Assembly: GCA_030593885.1 (NCBI GenBank)
Contig: JAUVGH010000010.1
Coordinates: 1-56,601, forward strand
Reading direction: 5' to 3'
Source: Methanomassiliicoccales archaeon
Lineage (GTDB): Archaea > Thermoplasmatota > Thermoplasmata > RBG-16-68-12 > SOIM01
Length of the DNA: 56,601 nucleotides
A program made the position numbers and the translations under genes. This document shows positions 1-8,235 of this stretch, piece by piece (the first letter of the stretch is position 1; every line of letters begins with the position of its first letter). The notes below the pieces were generated by a model. The model saw only the letters and a program-made list of their open reading frames with translations, ran no database searches and was not told where the DNA came from.

Positions 1-107
1 CCCAGTGCTTCCTCAACGGTCTTACCCTGGCTGGCAATGTCCAGTTCGGGACACAACGATACGAAAATATCGCCTTCTTGGGTAATCACCGCTGAGAGTT
101 TCTGCAT
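1..107 (-). CDS. HicB-like antitoxin-family protein, N-terminal fragment
   Basis: The minus strand reads MQKLSAVITQEGDIFVSLCP and continues with ELDIASQGKTVEEALG to the window edge, so only about 35 N-terminal residues are present. The pattern (short beta strand, 'E.g.fvs.cPELdias.G.TveEAl') is that of the HicB/UPF0150 fold, the antitoxin half of HicAB modules, which also occurs as solitary proteins. The ATG at 107 follows a GTGGGAG ribosome-binding site. A TATA-like stretch near 138-147 lies about 35 bases upstream, so the leader would be very short. Whether a HicA toxin gene lies beyond the edge cannot be seen. Confidence 0.65.
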   Translation of the reverse strand, partial: MQKLSAVITQEGDIFVSLCPELDIASQGKTVEEAL

Positions 108-249
108 TCTCCCACTGGGACACAAAGCATTCTGGAAGGTATTTAACGGTTTAGGCTGAATCTAGCGTAGAGTGACATTCCTCATCCAAAGAAAACAAAT
201 ATAACATCAAGAATCCAATATACATCTAGTAATCTCAGGGGGGCAGTGT

Positions 250-552
250 GTGAGGACGAAAATTCCAGGGCTCCACCGCGTGAATTCTCTCAACATTCTC
301 AGAAGAGACGGCTACTGGATCACCAACGAGGGGGATGATATCAAAGCCACCAAACCCTTCGGCAAGAAAAGGTACCCCAGATTCCACCTGAAGATCTCGG
401 GAGAGAACGAGAAGGGCCCGACACACCTGGACCTCCATATCGACTGGGAAAGACCAAAACACTCTCAGTATTGGGGAAAATGCTCGACTGAAGATGATGA
501 CGCGATAAGATCGGAGATGGAGCGCCTGAAGGGGCTTCTGTCCAATTTCTGA
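250..552 (+). CDS. Small conserved-looking protein of unknown function
   Basis: A 100-residue soluble protein starting with GTG at 250 behind a G-rich stretch (GGGGGG, 239-243) that can pair with the 16S tail. It is rich in charged residues and Pro/His (for example LHIDWERPKH near residues 60-70) and has no membrane segment or cysteine pair. The frame ends two bases before the converging xseB stop. An AT-rich TATA-like stretch at about 195-205 would give a leader of some 20 bases. I do not recognise the family. Codon use matches its neighbours, which supports a real gene. Confidence 0.6.
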   Translation: MRTKIPGLHRVNSLNILRRDGYWITNEGDDIKATKPFGKKRYPRFHLKISGENEKGPTHLDLHIDWERPKHSQYWGKCSTEDDDAIRSEMERLKGLLSNF

Positions 553-554
553 AC

Positions 555-773
555 TTATTCCATCTCTTTTTCTTCGAGTCCTTTGTCCCCTTCCACGAGC
601 TCCGTGACCTTCTGTTCCGCTTCCTTCAGCTTCTCATTGCAGAACTTGAACAGCTTGATGCCTTCCTCGAAGTTCTCCAGAGCCTCCTGAAGGGACAGCT
701 TCCCGTCGCTGAGGACCTGGACCTGCTCTTCCAGTTTCTTCAAGGCTTCCTCAAAACTCAACTCTTCTGCCAT
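555..773 (-). CDS. xseB: Exodeoxyribonuclease VII small subunit
   Basis: A 72-residue, almost wholly helical acidic protein matching XseB: 'LSFEEALKKLEEQVQVLSDG' at the N terminus, then 'LSLQEALENFEEGIKL' and 'NEKLKEAEQKV'. In exonuclease VII several XseB chains form a coiled-coil stalk on XseA; the complex degrades single-stranded DNA from both ends to short oligonucleotides. The ATG at 773 lies inside the end of xseA (16-base overlap, different frame), so the two are translationally coupled. Length is normal for the family. ExoVII is chiefly bacterial, so its presence in an archaeon points to old transfer from bacteria. Confidence 0.92.
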   Translation of the reverse strand: MAEELSFEEALKKLEEQVQVLSDGKLSLQEALENFEEGIKLFKFCNEKLKEAEQKVTELVEGDKGLEEKEME

Positions 774-1993
774 CTCTCAACCTCCTTCTTTCCTTTCACA
801 ACGCACTCAATATCACCATCTCTGACCATCAGGTTAATCCCGTCACCCACCTGGACCGCTGCTATCCGATCGATGATCGCCTTCTCAGGCAACTTCAATG
901 CGACCGAATATCCTCTGTCCAAAGTGGCCAGCGGGTTCACTGCATCCAACATTCCTCCGAGTCTCTCCATCCTCTGCCTGGACATCTCCAGAAAATGCTT
1001 CTGTGAGGCGCAGAACCCGGTGTAGACCTCGTCCAACATCTGCTTGTTGAAGTTCACCAGATCCAAAAGCACCCTGGGCTTCAGCATGGTTCCGTACGAT
1101 GACACAGCGTCCTGACGCCTCGTAACCAACTCGATCATCTTGTTCTCGAATTGTTCCCTCATTCCGTAAAGCTGGCTCATCAGTTCCATCATATCCGGCA
1201 CGACGAGCTCTGCTGCCGCACTTGGGGTCGCCGCTCTCATATCGGCCACAAAATCGCATATCGTGAAATCGGTCTCGTGACCGACCGCGGAAACGACAGG
1301 AACCTTCGAGGCGAAGACGGCCCTCGCAACCGATTCGTCGTTAAAGCACCAGAGGTCCTCGATGGACCCTCCGCCCCTTCCGACAATCATGACGTCCACG
1401 TTGCCAAGCGAGTTCAGCCTCTGGATCCCCTCGACTATCGTTGGTGGTGCCTGTTCTCCTTGAACGACCGCGGACGCAAGAACCACATCGGCAATCGGGA
1501 ATCTTCTTCCAAGTATCTTGAATATGTCCCTCACCGCCGCTCCGGTCTTTGAGGTGACAACGCCTATTCTCATCGGGAACGGCGGCAACGGCTTCTTGTA
1601 TTCGTCCTTGAACAGCCCCTCTTCTTCGAGCTTCTTCTTCAACTTCTCGAGGGCGATGTACAATTCTCCAATCCCTTCGGGTCTTATGTCCGATGCGATA
1701 AGCTGGTAGTAGCCCTTTTTCGTGTAGACGTCGATTCTTCCAGTAACGATAATGCTTTGCCCGTCCTCCAGCTTCACTTCGAGCTTGTCTGCGTCCCCCC
1801 TAAACATGGCACATGGAAGCTCGCAACTCTCGTCGATCAGAGTGAAGTACATGTGTCCCGCACCTGAGGTGGAGAACTTATGGACCTCACCCCTGACCAT
1901 GATCTCTATGAATGTGGGATCTTGCTGGAAAATCCTGCGGATATGATGCGTGATCTCCGTAACGGAGTAGACCTTGGGTTCCTCGGTTTCCAA
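758..1993 (-). CDS. xseA: Exodeoxyribonuclease VII large subunit
   Basis: A 411-residue XseA. Residues about 7-100 form the OB-fold DNA-binding domain ('VRGEVHKFSTSGAGHMYFTL', 'VTGRIDVYTKKGYYQL'). The middle is the catalytic domain with the diagnostic GRGGGSIEDLWCFNDE and 'SAVGHETDFTICDFVADMRAATPSAAAE'. The rest is the helical arm that carries XseB. The start is TTG at 1993 behind a strong GAGGAGGAGGGG site, with a TATA-like box at 2041-2051. It ends with the Exo VII C-terminal pattern 'LDRGYSVAL'. It is upstream of and overlaps xseB. Function follows from the family: processive single-strand exonuclease in repair. Confidence 0.95.
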   Translation of the reverse strand: METEEPKVYSVTEITHHIRRIFQQDPTFIEIMVRGEVHKFSTSGAGHMYFTLIDESCELPCAMFRGDADKLEVKLEDGQSIIVTGRIDVYTKKGYYQLIASDIRPEGIGELYIALEKLKKKLEEEGLFKDEYKKPLPPFPMRIGVVTSKTGAAVRDIFKILGRRFPIADVVLASAVVQGEQAPPTIVEGIQRLNSLGNVDVMIVGRGGGSIEDLWCFNDESVARAVFASKVPVVSAVGHETDFTICDFVADMRAATPSAAAELVVPDMMELMSQLYGMREQFENKMIELVTRRQDAVSSYGTMLKPRVLLDLVNFNKQMLDEVYTGFCASQKHFLEMSRQRMERLGGMLDAVNPLATLDRGYSVALKLPEKAIIDRIAAVQVGDGINLMVRDGDIECVVKGKKEVERWQKS

Positions 1994-2057
1994 ACCCCTC
2001 CTCCTCTAAATAGATGGGTTCTTGAGCAGTATGCGACCGCTCGATAAATACTCTTTC

Positions 2058-2543
2058 TCAGCTCTTCAGGTAGCCCTGCAGGTCCTCATGCAGTCTAATC
2101 TGGCATCCCGTCAACTGAAACCTGGAAATCACCTCCCGCAAGGTCTTGATCTCGTCTCTGATCGGAATGAACCATCCCTTGGTGTCCGGATCGAACTTCC
2201 TGTCATCGAGGGCCTTGACCTCCCTCACGAGGTTGGGGTCGTAGTCAAAAGAGACCATGTAATCGTTCCCGACCTTCCTTATGAACACCTCGGTCGCTTC
2301 CACCTCGAACTCCTTGCCTTCCAGAAGGTAACGCTCGATCTCCTTGTCCACCACCACGACGCAGGTCTGCGCTTCGAACTCCCTCACCACATCCTTGTAG
2401 AGATAAAGCGGGACCATCCATTCCTTGGACCCTGGATCGAACCTCCTCTTGGAGAACGACTTGGCGACCTCCACCAGTCTCTCATCATAACCGAACTGTA
2501 TCGATACCTCATCCCCCTTCTTTCCTATGTGAACGGTCTGCAT
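2058..2543 (-). CDS. Stand-alone protein with two HARP-like domains
   Basis: A 161-residue protein containing the same motif twice: 'FGYDERLVEVAKSFSKRRFD' followed by PGSKEWMVPL (residues 17-46) and 'FDYDPNLVREVKALDDRKFD' followed by PDTKGWFIPI (about 98-127). The pattern F.YD..LV...K....R.FDP.TK.W..P is that of the HARP domain of SMARCAL1/HepA-type annealing helicases, where it binds forked or single-stranded DNA. No helicase motifs are present, so by inference this is a small DNA-binding protein. The ATG at 2543 follows GGAGGG, with a TATA box near 2573-2582. It lies directly upstream of the exonuclease VII operon on the same strand, suggesting a shared role in DNA repair. Confidence 0.6.
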   Translation of the reverse strand: MQTVHIGKKGDEVSIQFGYDERLVEVAKSFSKRRFDPGSKEWMVPLYLYKDVVREFEAQTCVVVVDKEIERYLLEGKEFEVEATEVFIRKVGNDYMVSFDYDPNLVREVKALDDRKFDPDTKGWFIPIRDEIKTLREVISRFQLTGCQIRLHEDLQGYLKS

Positions 2544-2622
2544 CTCTATCCCTCCTTCCTAGTTACCAAGAAGAGTATATAAGCTCTGGAAAGGGAGTTG
2601 AGTGAAAGTATTCCGGCAACTT

Positions 2623-3078
2623 CTACATGGTCTGGTCGCCGGCCTCGTCAGGGCCGTCTTCCTCCTCTTCGAATTCATCCAGAGTCTGCTGGGACCGATG
2701 CAGGAATTCCTTCTCCTCCCACATGTCATATGCCGTGGCCGCAGACGATGCCTGGGTGATCATTGCGATTATGAAGGTGACATGAATGAAACTGATGAAG
2801 CACACGTAGCCGTCGATAAAGGCGCGCATAACACCCGTGACCGCTGCTCCAATGGCCATCATCATGGACGCCTTTGCGATCCTGGCGATCCTCTTGGGCG
2901 CTTGGGTCTTCTCAATCTCCACTGAGTTGAAAGCTGCCAGCAGAATGAGCGCTATGCCCACGATGATGTGTATGGGCACAAGATACGGGATGTAGTTCTC
3001 GAGGTCAACCACCACCACGAAAACGATCTCGGCAAATGACAGCCAAACCATCGCGTACAAGGACGCCCAAAGCTTCAT
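2623..3078 (-). CDS. Four-helix membrane protein of unknown function
   Basis: About 151 residues with four predicted membrane segments (near residues 5-25, 32-50, 70-88 and 93-112 from the ATG) and a very acidic C-terminal tail (LDEFEEEEDGPDEAGDQ). I chose the ATG at 3078, two codons inside the longest frame, because it follows GGCGGGTTGGAA; the alternative is TTG at 3084. It lies between the HARP protein and the protease gene with gaps of about 80 and 70 bases and is probably transcribed separately. The family is not recognised, and no catalytic motif is visible. Confidence 0.6.
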   Translation of the reverse strand: MKLWASLYAMVWLSFAEIVFVVVVDLENYIPYLVPIHIIVGIALILLAAFNSVEIEKTQAPKRIARIAKASMMMAIGAAVTGVMRAFIDGYVCFISFIHVTFIIAMITQASSAATAYDMWEEKEFLHRSQQTLDEFEEEEDGPDEAGDQTM

Positions 3079-3149
3079 TTCCAACCCGCCTCCGAATGCG
3101 AGAATGATTCTATGGCTATAACAGTTTTGACGAGGTGCCAGTGAGCGGC

Positions 3150-5105
3150 TTATTCCAGTTTGAGATCCCTCAGCAGTTCATCACCGGTCCTCTCAGGGGG
3201 ATCCTCTCTCCGCCGCTTCAACATGAAGGCCAGCAACACTACGAAGACGGCCTCCACAATCACCAGCAGAATGAGCAATCCTGTCAGCATGGCGTCCGTG
3301 GACGGTTGATCCTCCGCTCCCAGGACAAAGTTGACAACCTCTTCTTCTGGAGGATATACCATCAGGAATGTGGATGATGCCGACCAGTCATTGTACTCGA
3401 CCGTGACCTTGATGGTATCTGTGACGTTCGTGGCGCTCAGGCTGGATGGGGCTATGACACCGGAATATCCTGACACACCGGAGGATACGGTTACATTTTC
3501 CCCGCTCACCATGTTCTCAATTCTGACCGTGGCACCGATGATGTTGTCCCCCTTCTTATCCCTCACATATCCGGACACAGTGTATCCCTTTTCAAGGACA
3601 TTTCGATGAAACGAGTTGTTCATCCATATCCTGGTCTCGTTCAGGAAGTAGAGATCGACATCCACGAACATGTACTCCGGAGGCGTTATTGTGATGACCT
3701 CCTGGATATTCGCGTTCAGGAGGATCGTGAGGGAATCGAACTCTTCGGGCTCTGAATGGTAGTATATATCAATCTCAAGCGTCGCGTTCACAGGAGATAT
3801 AATCACCAGTTCGACATAATCGACGGGTGTTCCGGATTTGAAGATAGTGACGTCGGGCTCGATGAGGGGGTCGGGGACCTGCCCATCGGTGACTGCTACG
3901 TAATCCGAAAGATAATCGTTCCATCCAGTTGCCTTGCTGAAGTCCAGTTCATGGTAAGTCAGGTTGTTGATGATCAGTGGATACCAGATGGACATCCCAT
4001 GGGCGTGAGTGGTGCGGATGGATGCTACGGGGTTGTCCCAGTGGTTTTCGTGGGATACGGTTGCAAGAACGGCTTCCTTCGACGATTGAAGGGCGTGTTT
4101 CAGTCTGAGCACTTCTGGCCCGGCCCACGGTCCCGTGTCGTTGGCGAATTCCTCCTGGATCTTCTCGAATATGTCGTAAAGGTCGTAGACGGCGTAGCCT
4201 TCATAGTTCTCCGAGTTCAACCTTGACGATTTGAACTCCTCCGGGAACATCGGAAGGGCGCTTCTCGCCTGGTCCACGAATCTCCTGACCTCCTCGGCCA
4301 GATAGACGAGCTTAGTTGAGTCCACCACAGACAAAGCCACCGCCAAACCGGTCTGATCGACGTACGATTCAACGTACCTGTCAGCGATGGTTCTCCCCAA
4401 TCCAGCGGGTCCCATTCCAGGGTCGTTGGTCAGGTTGAAGAGAATCGTATGATAAGGCCAGCCCGGTTCCGGTTCGTCCTTTTGCGATCCAACAAAGAAG
4501 CTCACGTAGTCCTTGAGCTCGTAGTTCATCTCGGTTGTCATCCTGCAGGCATCCGCGCCCACGAGATCTATCTTGTTGCCGCTGTTGTTGACCACGAAGG
4601 ACTGGAACGCCCAGGTGAGCTCGTCCAGCTCAAGGTAATCCGATGAAGAACTAGAATCTTGGACCACTCCTCGCCATCCGAGACCGTGTCCCCAGAGCAC
4701 CAGGAAGTACCGGTCCGCGGGGTAGTCGGTCATCCCCCAGTCCATGAAGTCCAGGAGCTCTTGAGGATCGCCCATGTTCACCTCGCCGATGTCCGATAAT
4801 GCACTGACCGGGTCCGGCGTCATATCCTTTTCGACCAAGAACCTCTTCGCCGTGGTCCAGTCCCCATGGGCGCTGGTTCCGCCGGGCCTGCGGTCGAACT
4901 GAACGATGATGTTGACATCGTTCGTTGAGCCGACGGCGGCCATCTCATTGAAGTCATCGATGCCGAAGCTTTCAAGGCTGCTGTCCGCGCCCATGTAGAC
5001 CATGAAGGTCCATTTGGCCGTTTGGCCCTTTGAGGGAGCTGGAAGCACAGCCAGATAGGATATCAAGAGCAATGAAAAGAGCAGAAATGCCCAGAGTTTT
5101 CTCAT
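3150..5105 (-). CDS. Clostripain-family (C11) cysteine peptidase, secreted and membrane-anchored
   Basis: A 651-residue protein with an N-terminal signal peptide (residues 1-27), the C11 peptidase domain ('KWTFMVYMGADSSLE' at 31-45) and both catalytic residues: His140 in RYFLVLWGHGLGW and Cys187 in DLVGADACRMTTEMNYEL. Residues about 510-590 look like a beta-sandwich of the carboxypeptidase-regulatory type ('YTVSGYVRDKKGDNIIGATV'). A C-terminal membrane helix (about 610-632) is followed by KRRRED. It is therefore exposed outside the cell and anchored at the C terminus. C11 enzymes cut after Arg or Lys. By inference it digests proteins for a peptide-using lifestyle or processes surface proteins. 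A TATA-like box lies at about 5131-5140. Confidence 0.88.
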   Translation of the reverse strand: MRKLWAFLLFSLLLISYLAVLPAPSKGQTAKWTFMVYMGADSSLESFGIDDFNEMAAVGSTNDVNIIVQFDRRPGGTSAHGDWTTAKRFLVEKDMTPDPVSALSDIGEVNMGDPQELLDFMDWGMTDYPADRYFLVLWGHGLGWRGVVQDSSSSSDYLELDELTWAFQSFVVNNSGNKIDLVGADACRMTTEMNYELKDYVSFFVGSQKDEPEPGWPYHTILFNLTNDPGMGPAGLGRTIADRYVESYVDQTGLAVALSVVDSTKLVYLAEEVRRFVDQARSALPMFPEEFKSSRLNSENYEGYAVYDLYDIFEKIQEEFANDTGPWAGPEVLRLKHALQSSKEAVLATVSHENHWDNPVASIRTTHAHGMSIWYPLIINNLTYHELDFSKATGWNDYLSDYVAVTDGQVPDPLIEPDVTIFKSGTPVDYVELVIISPVNATLEIDIYYHSEPEEFDSLTILLNANIQEVITITPPEYMFVDVDLYFLNETRIWMNNSFHRNVLEKGYTVSGYVRDKKGDNIIGATVRIENMVSGENVTVSSGVSGYSGVIAPSSLSATNVTDTIKVTVEYNDWSASSTFLMVYPPEEEVVNFVLGAEDQPSTDAMLTGLLILLVIVEAVFVVLLAFMLKRRREDPPERTGDELLRDLKLE

Positions 5106-5167
5106 CTGCTTTCAGATTTGCCTACCCGTATTAAAAGGTTATTGGGTCGTTCTTGAGGAACGGCGCC

Positions 5168-5815
5168 TTACTGTTTTATCTCACTGGCCCTGACCAAAGG
5201 TATGAGTTCCACGCCGATGTTGCCCAGGTTCTCGGCCGCCCCTTCCTCCCTGTCCACGATCACGAGTGCCTTTTCGATGACCCCCCCGGAGTCCCTGATG
5301 AGGCTTATCGCTCTCACCAAAGAACCGCCAGTGGTCGTGACGTCCTCCACGAAGATCACGCTCTCGCCTGTCATGACCTCGCCTTCGAACGCCTTCTGGG
5401 TACCGTGCTCCTTCTGTTCCTTCCTGACAATGAGATATGGTCTGTCGGTCTGCAAGGCCAGTGCAACGGCTATGGGGACTGCACCAAGCTCCACGCACCC
5501 AATCTTGTCCGAAGGCCCGATGTAGGGAGCCATCATCTCAGCAACCCTCATCAGAATCGGTATCTCGGTGATCGCCTTCTTCATGTCGACGTAGTAGCTA
5601 CTCTCCTTACCGCTCGCGAGGGTGAAGGTGCCATATTGGACTGCCCCGCAGCTGATCAACATGGGGATGATGTCCTTTTCCATTGGCTTGGAGCACCCGA
5701 TGCACACGCCGACGCCCGAGATGCAGCAGTCCGAACAGATCTTTTTGTGGCAGGTGACGCATTCGTCTGTGGCCTTCTTAACCTCGCATATCTGGCATGT
5801 TTCCTCTTCGTTCAC
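5168..5815 (-). CDS. pyrE: Orotate phosphoribosyltransferase with Cys-rich N-terminal extension
   Basis: Makes orotidine 5'-phosphate from orotate and PRPP in pyrimidine synthesis. Residues about 46-215 are the OPRT fold: 'GTFTLASGKESSYYVDMKK', 'CVELGAVPIAVALALQT' and the PRPP loop VIFVEDVTTTGGSL. Before it are 41 residues with nine cysteines (7, 10, 19, 22, 27, 30, 31, 38, 41), arranged as a likely zinc-binding finger (CQIC...CVTC...CSDCC...CIGC). The start is GTG at 5815, placed by a GGAGG seven bases upstream; it overlaps the carS stop as GTGA, so the two are coupled. If translation began at the internal Met (MEKDIIP) the finger would be lost, but the open frame, spacing and Cys pattern support the longer form. 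Confidence 0.9.
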   Translation of the reverse strand: MNEEETCQICEVKKATDECVTCHKKICSDCCISGVGVCIGCSKPMEKDIIPMLISCGAVQYGTFTLASGKESSYYVDMKKAITEIPILMRVAEMMAPYIGPSDKIGCVELGAVPIAVALALQTDRPYLIVRKEQKEHGTQKAFEGEVMTGESVIFVEDVTTTGGSLVRAISLIRDSGGVIEKALVIVDREEGAAENLGNIGVELIPLVRASEIKQ

Positions 5816-6375
5816 CAGGGAACCTCCTTCTTGCCCATCCTGTGGCCTATGATGTTGGTTATCCGGTGGAGCACCGGTGTCAGGACGATGATGGTTATCA
5901 GACCCAGAATGGCGAAGCCGTCTAAATAATGCTCGAAGAACCACGGCCACTGAAGCACCGCGACCAGGATGACCGCAAAGATGAGGAAGTCGTACTGGTC
6001 CAGCACGGGGGCCTTCTGGCCCCTCTCGACCCCCTTCCTTCTCTTGATGTATGAGCCTATCATGTCGCCCATCAGGGCCCCGAACGGTAGAAGGAATATC
6101 ACCAGAACATTGTAGGGATAGCTCCCGAAGGACATCTCCGGCCATTCAGAGAACTGATTGGCAAAACCCTGAAGGAGGCCGATGATGAACCCGAATGAGA
6201 CCCCTCCGACGAGACCTCTCCAGGTCTTCCCATCCCCCAGATACCTCCTTCCGTCCTTGTGCATCCTGCCGCCGTCCACGGGCCTTCCACCGCCGATCAG
6301 CACCGCGCCGGGACCTGCAACGTAGGCCGGAAATATCAGCCAAACGCCCTGCAAGATCGCAACGGTCACGTCCAC
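5812..6375 (-). CDS. carS: CDP-archaeol synthase
   Basis: A 187-residue integral membrane protein of the CarS (DUF46) family, which transfers CMP from CTP to unsaturated archaetidic acid in archaeal lipid synthesis. Seen: 'IFPAYVAGPGAVLIGGGRPV', 'DGGRMHKDGRRYLGDGKTWR' (the conserved cytidylyl-transfer region), 'GDMIGSYIKRRKGVERG' and 'APVLDQYDFLIFA', with about five membrane helices. The start is GTG at 6375. A TATA-like box on the minus strand near 6400-6409 lies about 29 bases upstream, so the message is nearly leaderless. It is co-transcribed with pyrE through a four-base overlap. Confidence 0.93.
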   Translation of the reverse strand: MDVTVAILQGVWLIFPAYVAGPGAVLIGGGRPVDGGRMHKDGRRYLGDGKTWRGLVGGVSFGFIIGLLQGFANQFSEWPEMSFGSYPYNVLVIFLLPFGALMGDMIGSYIKRRKGVERGQKAPVLDQYDFLIFAVILVAVLQWPWFFEHYLDGFAILGLITIIVLTPVLHRITNIIGHRMGKKEVPW

Positions 6376-6462
6376 GTTCCCGCAATAAGTAACAATTGAC
6401 CATATAGTTTATGTCCGCGGGCCTTTGGGTTCGTTCGCAAGATTGATAACATGAACGATTGA

Positions 6463-6472
6463 ATTATATATC
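6463..6472 (+). promoter_or_regulatory. TATA box of the first KaiC-like gene
   Basis: ATTATATAT is centred 28 bases before the ATG at 6496. That is the distance at which an archaeal transcript starts on or beside the start codon, so the mRNA is probably leaderless. An earlier ATG at 6491 runs into a stop after two codons. Confidence 0.6.
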
Positions 6473-6495
6473 CTACCAGCCAGTCTTTCAATGGA

Positions 6496-7200
6496 ATGAC
6501 AGTAGAGAAGGTCAAGACCTACGTTGAAGGATTTGATGAGCTTCTGGACGGAGGCATACCCAAAGGATCCCTTGTGCTCATCTGCGGAACTCCCGGAACA
6601 ATGAAGACCACGTTGGCCTACAGCATCCTGCACAGCAATGCCAGCAATGGTTCCAAGGCCTTGTTCATCACGCTGGAGGAGGATCAGGAAGGCATCGCGA
6701 GCGCCATGGAAGAGCTGGGCATGAAGAGCCTGGATGACTCCAGTCTGTACGTACTCGACGTGGGTCAGATCCGCCGTGAGCACCGGTCCGAGGAGGTCGC
6801 CAAGGACTGGTTCGACATACTCAGCAAGTACATCGAGCAGAGGGTGAAGGAGGACAAGTTCGATATCGTTGCCATTGATTCTCTCGCCGCTTTGTATTCA
6901 TTGTTCAAGATGGACAACCCCAGGAGGGACCTGTATCATTTCTTCGGCTTCTTGAAGGATCTGGGAACGACCACACTCATGGTCTCCGAGATACCATACG
7001 GAAAGGATCAGTTGGTGTCTTTTGGGGAAGACTTCCTCGCTGACGGGATCTTCCTCCTGAAGCAGCATGAGGTGGGCGAGACGGATGTCCAGCTGAGGAT
7101 ACGCTGCGTGAAGATGAGGAAGGTCAACCACTTCCAGGGATATCTCACTCTGATCAGGGCCGATGACAAGTTCGTGGTCACCAGGGTCATTTCCGAGTAG
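6496..7200 (+). CDS. KaiC/RadA-like P-loop ATPase
   Basis: A 234-residue single-domain KaiC-type ATPase. Seen: 'VEGFDELLDGGIPKGSLVLI' (residues 9-28), the P-loop GTPGTMKTTLA (31-41), the catalytic Glu pair in LFITLEEDQEG, Walker B 'FDIVAIDSLAALYSLF' and the KaiC-type C-terminal strands ('LRIRCVKMRKVNHFQGYLTL'). The P-loop departs from G....GK[ST]: the last glycine is Met (GTPGTMKT), the same change as in the paralogue at 8492. Such single-domain proteins are common in archaea and usually have undefined signalling roles. The gene converges with the next one, leaving one base between the stops. Confidence 0.88.
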   Translation: MTVEKVKTYVEGFDELLDGGIPKGSLVLICGTPGTMKTTLAYSILHSNASNGSKALFITLEEDQEGIASAMEELGMKSLDDSSLYVLDVGQIRREHRSEEVAKDWFDILSKYIEQRVKEDKFDIVAIDSLAALYSLFKMDNPRRDLYHFFGFLKDLGTTTLMVSEIPYGKDQLVSFGEDFLADGIFLLKQHEVGETDVQLRIRCVKMRKVNHFQGYLTLIRADDKFVVTRVISE

Positions 7201-7201
7201 C

Positions 7202-7720
7202 TCATTCCTTGTCAATGACCTGGAACTTGAATTCCTTTTGGTACGACTCGAGGAAGTTCGAAACATCTATCAGGTCGCTCTTGTCGAAATCGGACCCAAC
7301 TACAATCTCAACGCTCTCAGAACTGAACAGTGCCCCACAGCGAATCATTTCTGGATGGTTCACCCCGGGGAGCTTCACGCTTTCCAGCTCGGACCACGGT
7401 ATGTGCTTCTTCGCCGGTTTGTGGATGTACGTGACGCCTTCGCCGTCGAGCATCAAATGCTGTTTGATCAGACCCCCGTACACCACCGCCGTGCCGAGAC
7501 TCACTCCGAAGCTTCCAACCATGAAAAAGAACACCGCCGTCTCGATATCGGTCATTGGACGGTATGCTTGGATGAGGATCCAGAGGACCATGGGAAGCAA
7601 GAAGACGACAGAGACGATGACCAAGAGCTTGAAGACCAGCCCCCGTCGGATGTCCGTTGAGATATGAAGCCTCTCGAGATCGGTGCCGTGTCGGCCTCCA
7701 TCTGGATCGCTCCCTTCCAT
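7202..7720 (-). CDS. Two-helix membrane protein with PH-like soluble domain
   Basis: 172 residues. A charged N terminus is followed by two membrane helices (about 29-50 and 60-84). The C-terminal domain, 'HLMLDGEGVTYIHKPAKKHI' followed by PWSELESVKLPG, has the strand pattern of bacterial PH-like membrane domains, in which a 'W..I' strand follows a basic stretch. The soluble part is probably cytoplasmic. The gene converges with the KaiC-like gene. No specific function can be assigned. The 342-residue protein at 52089 has a similar C-terminal strand pattern. Confidence 0.6.
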   Translation of the reverse strand: MEGSDPDGGRHGTDLERLHISTDIRRGLVFKLLVIVSVVFLLPMVLWILIQAYRPMTDIETAVFFFMVGSFGVSLGTAVVYGGLIKQHLMLDGEGVTYIHKPAKKHIPWSELESVKLPGVNHPEMIRCGALFSSESVEIVVGSDFDKSDLIDVSNFLESYQKEFKFQVIDKE

Positions 7721-7766
7721 GCCATGGCCTCTGAAACAAAAAGAGAAAGAAACGATGAGGTCTTCT

Positions 7767-8219
7767 CTATTCCTCTTTCAGCTCCCCTTCCCTTATCATC
7801 CAGATGTCTTCAGGGACATCGTCGTATATGGACGGTTCGAAGTCCGGCGCGGCCTCCTTGGCCTTTGCGGTCTTCACCAGCTGCATTATCTTCTCCTTTC
7901 GGAAGATCCAATAATGGATCCTCCACTCCCTCCCGTCGTAAAGGGTGGTCTCCTCCCTCTCGGTCGTGAGCAGGCCGGAGTCCTCCAACATGTAGAAGGC
8001 GTCCCTGTCCTCGGGTTCGAGTATGTTGTCGATGATCCTTTCGCTGTAGCCAAAGAAGTTCATCACGTGCTGGGCCATCTGCCTGGCTTCCTTTTCTTTC
8101 ATCCCGCTGCGGTCGATAGAGTTCTTGATCGCACGGGTCAGGTCGTCGACTGTCAGAGTGCCAGCGGGTCCAATGTCCTTAGTCTTTGTCAGAATTGCCA
8201 AGTCTATCCCCTTCTCCAC
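7767..8219 (-). CDS. Conserved archaeal hypothetical protein, mostly helical
   Basis: About 150 residues, soluble, with 'LTVDDLTRAIKNSIDRSGMK' and 'ARQMAQHVMNFFGYSERIID' near the start, then a strand-rich part 'TTLYDGREWRIHYWIF' and an acidic end (IYDDVPEDIWMIREGE). It resembles an archaeal family of unknown function, possibly DUF6015, which I could not confirm. I place the start at GTG 8219 (EKGIDLAIL follows), not the ATG at 8237. The only good TATA box (8236-8247) overlaps that ATG and sits about 24 bases before the GTG, which fits a leaderless message. The longer form would add six residues. Confidence 0.6.
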   Translation of the reverse strand: MEKGIDLAILTKTKDIGPAGTLTVDDLTRAIKNSIDRSGMKEKEARQMAQHVMNFFGYSERIIDNILEPEDRDAFYMLEDSGLLTTEREETTLYDGREWRIHYWIFRKEKIMQLVKTAKAKEAAPDFEPSIYDDVPEDIWMIREGELKEE

Positions 8220-8235
8220 ATATATTGTCCCCCGC

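Noticed and set aside
5153-5929. Plus-strand frame of 258 codons opposite pyrE and carS
   Set aside because: It is antisense to recognised enzymes; the composition is that of a shadow frame of a GC-rich gene.
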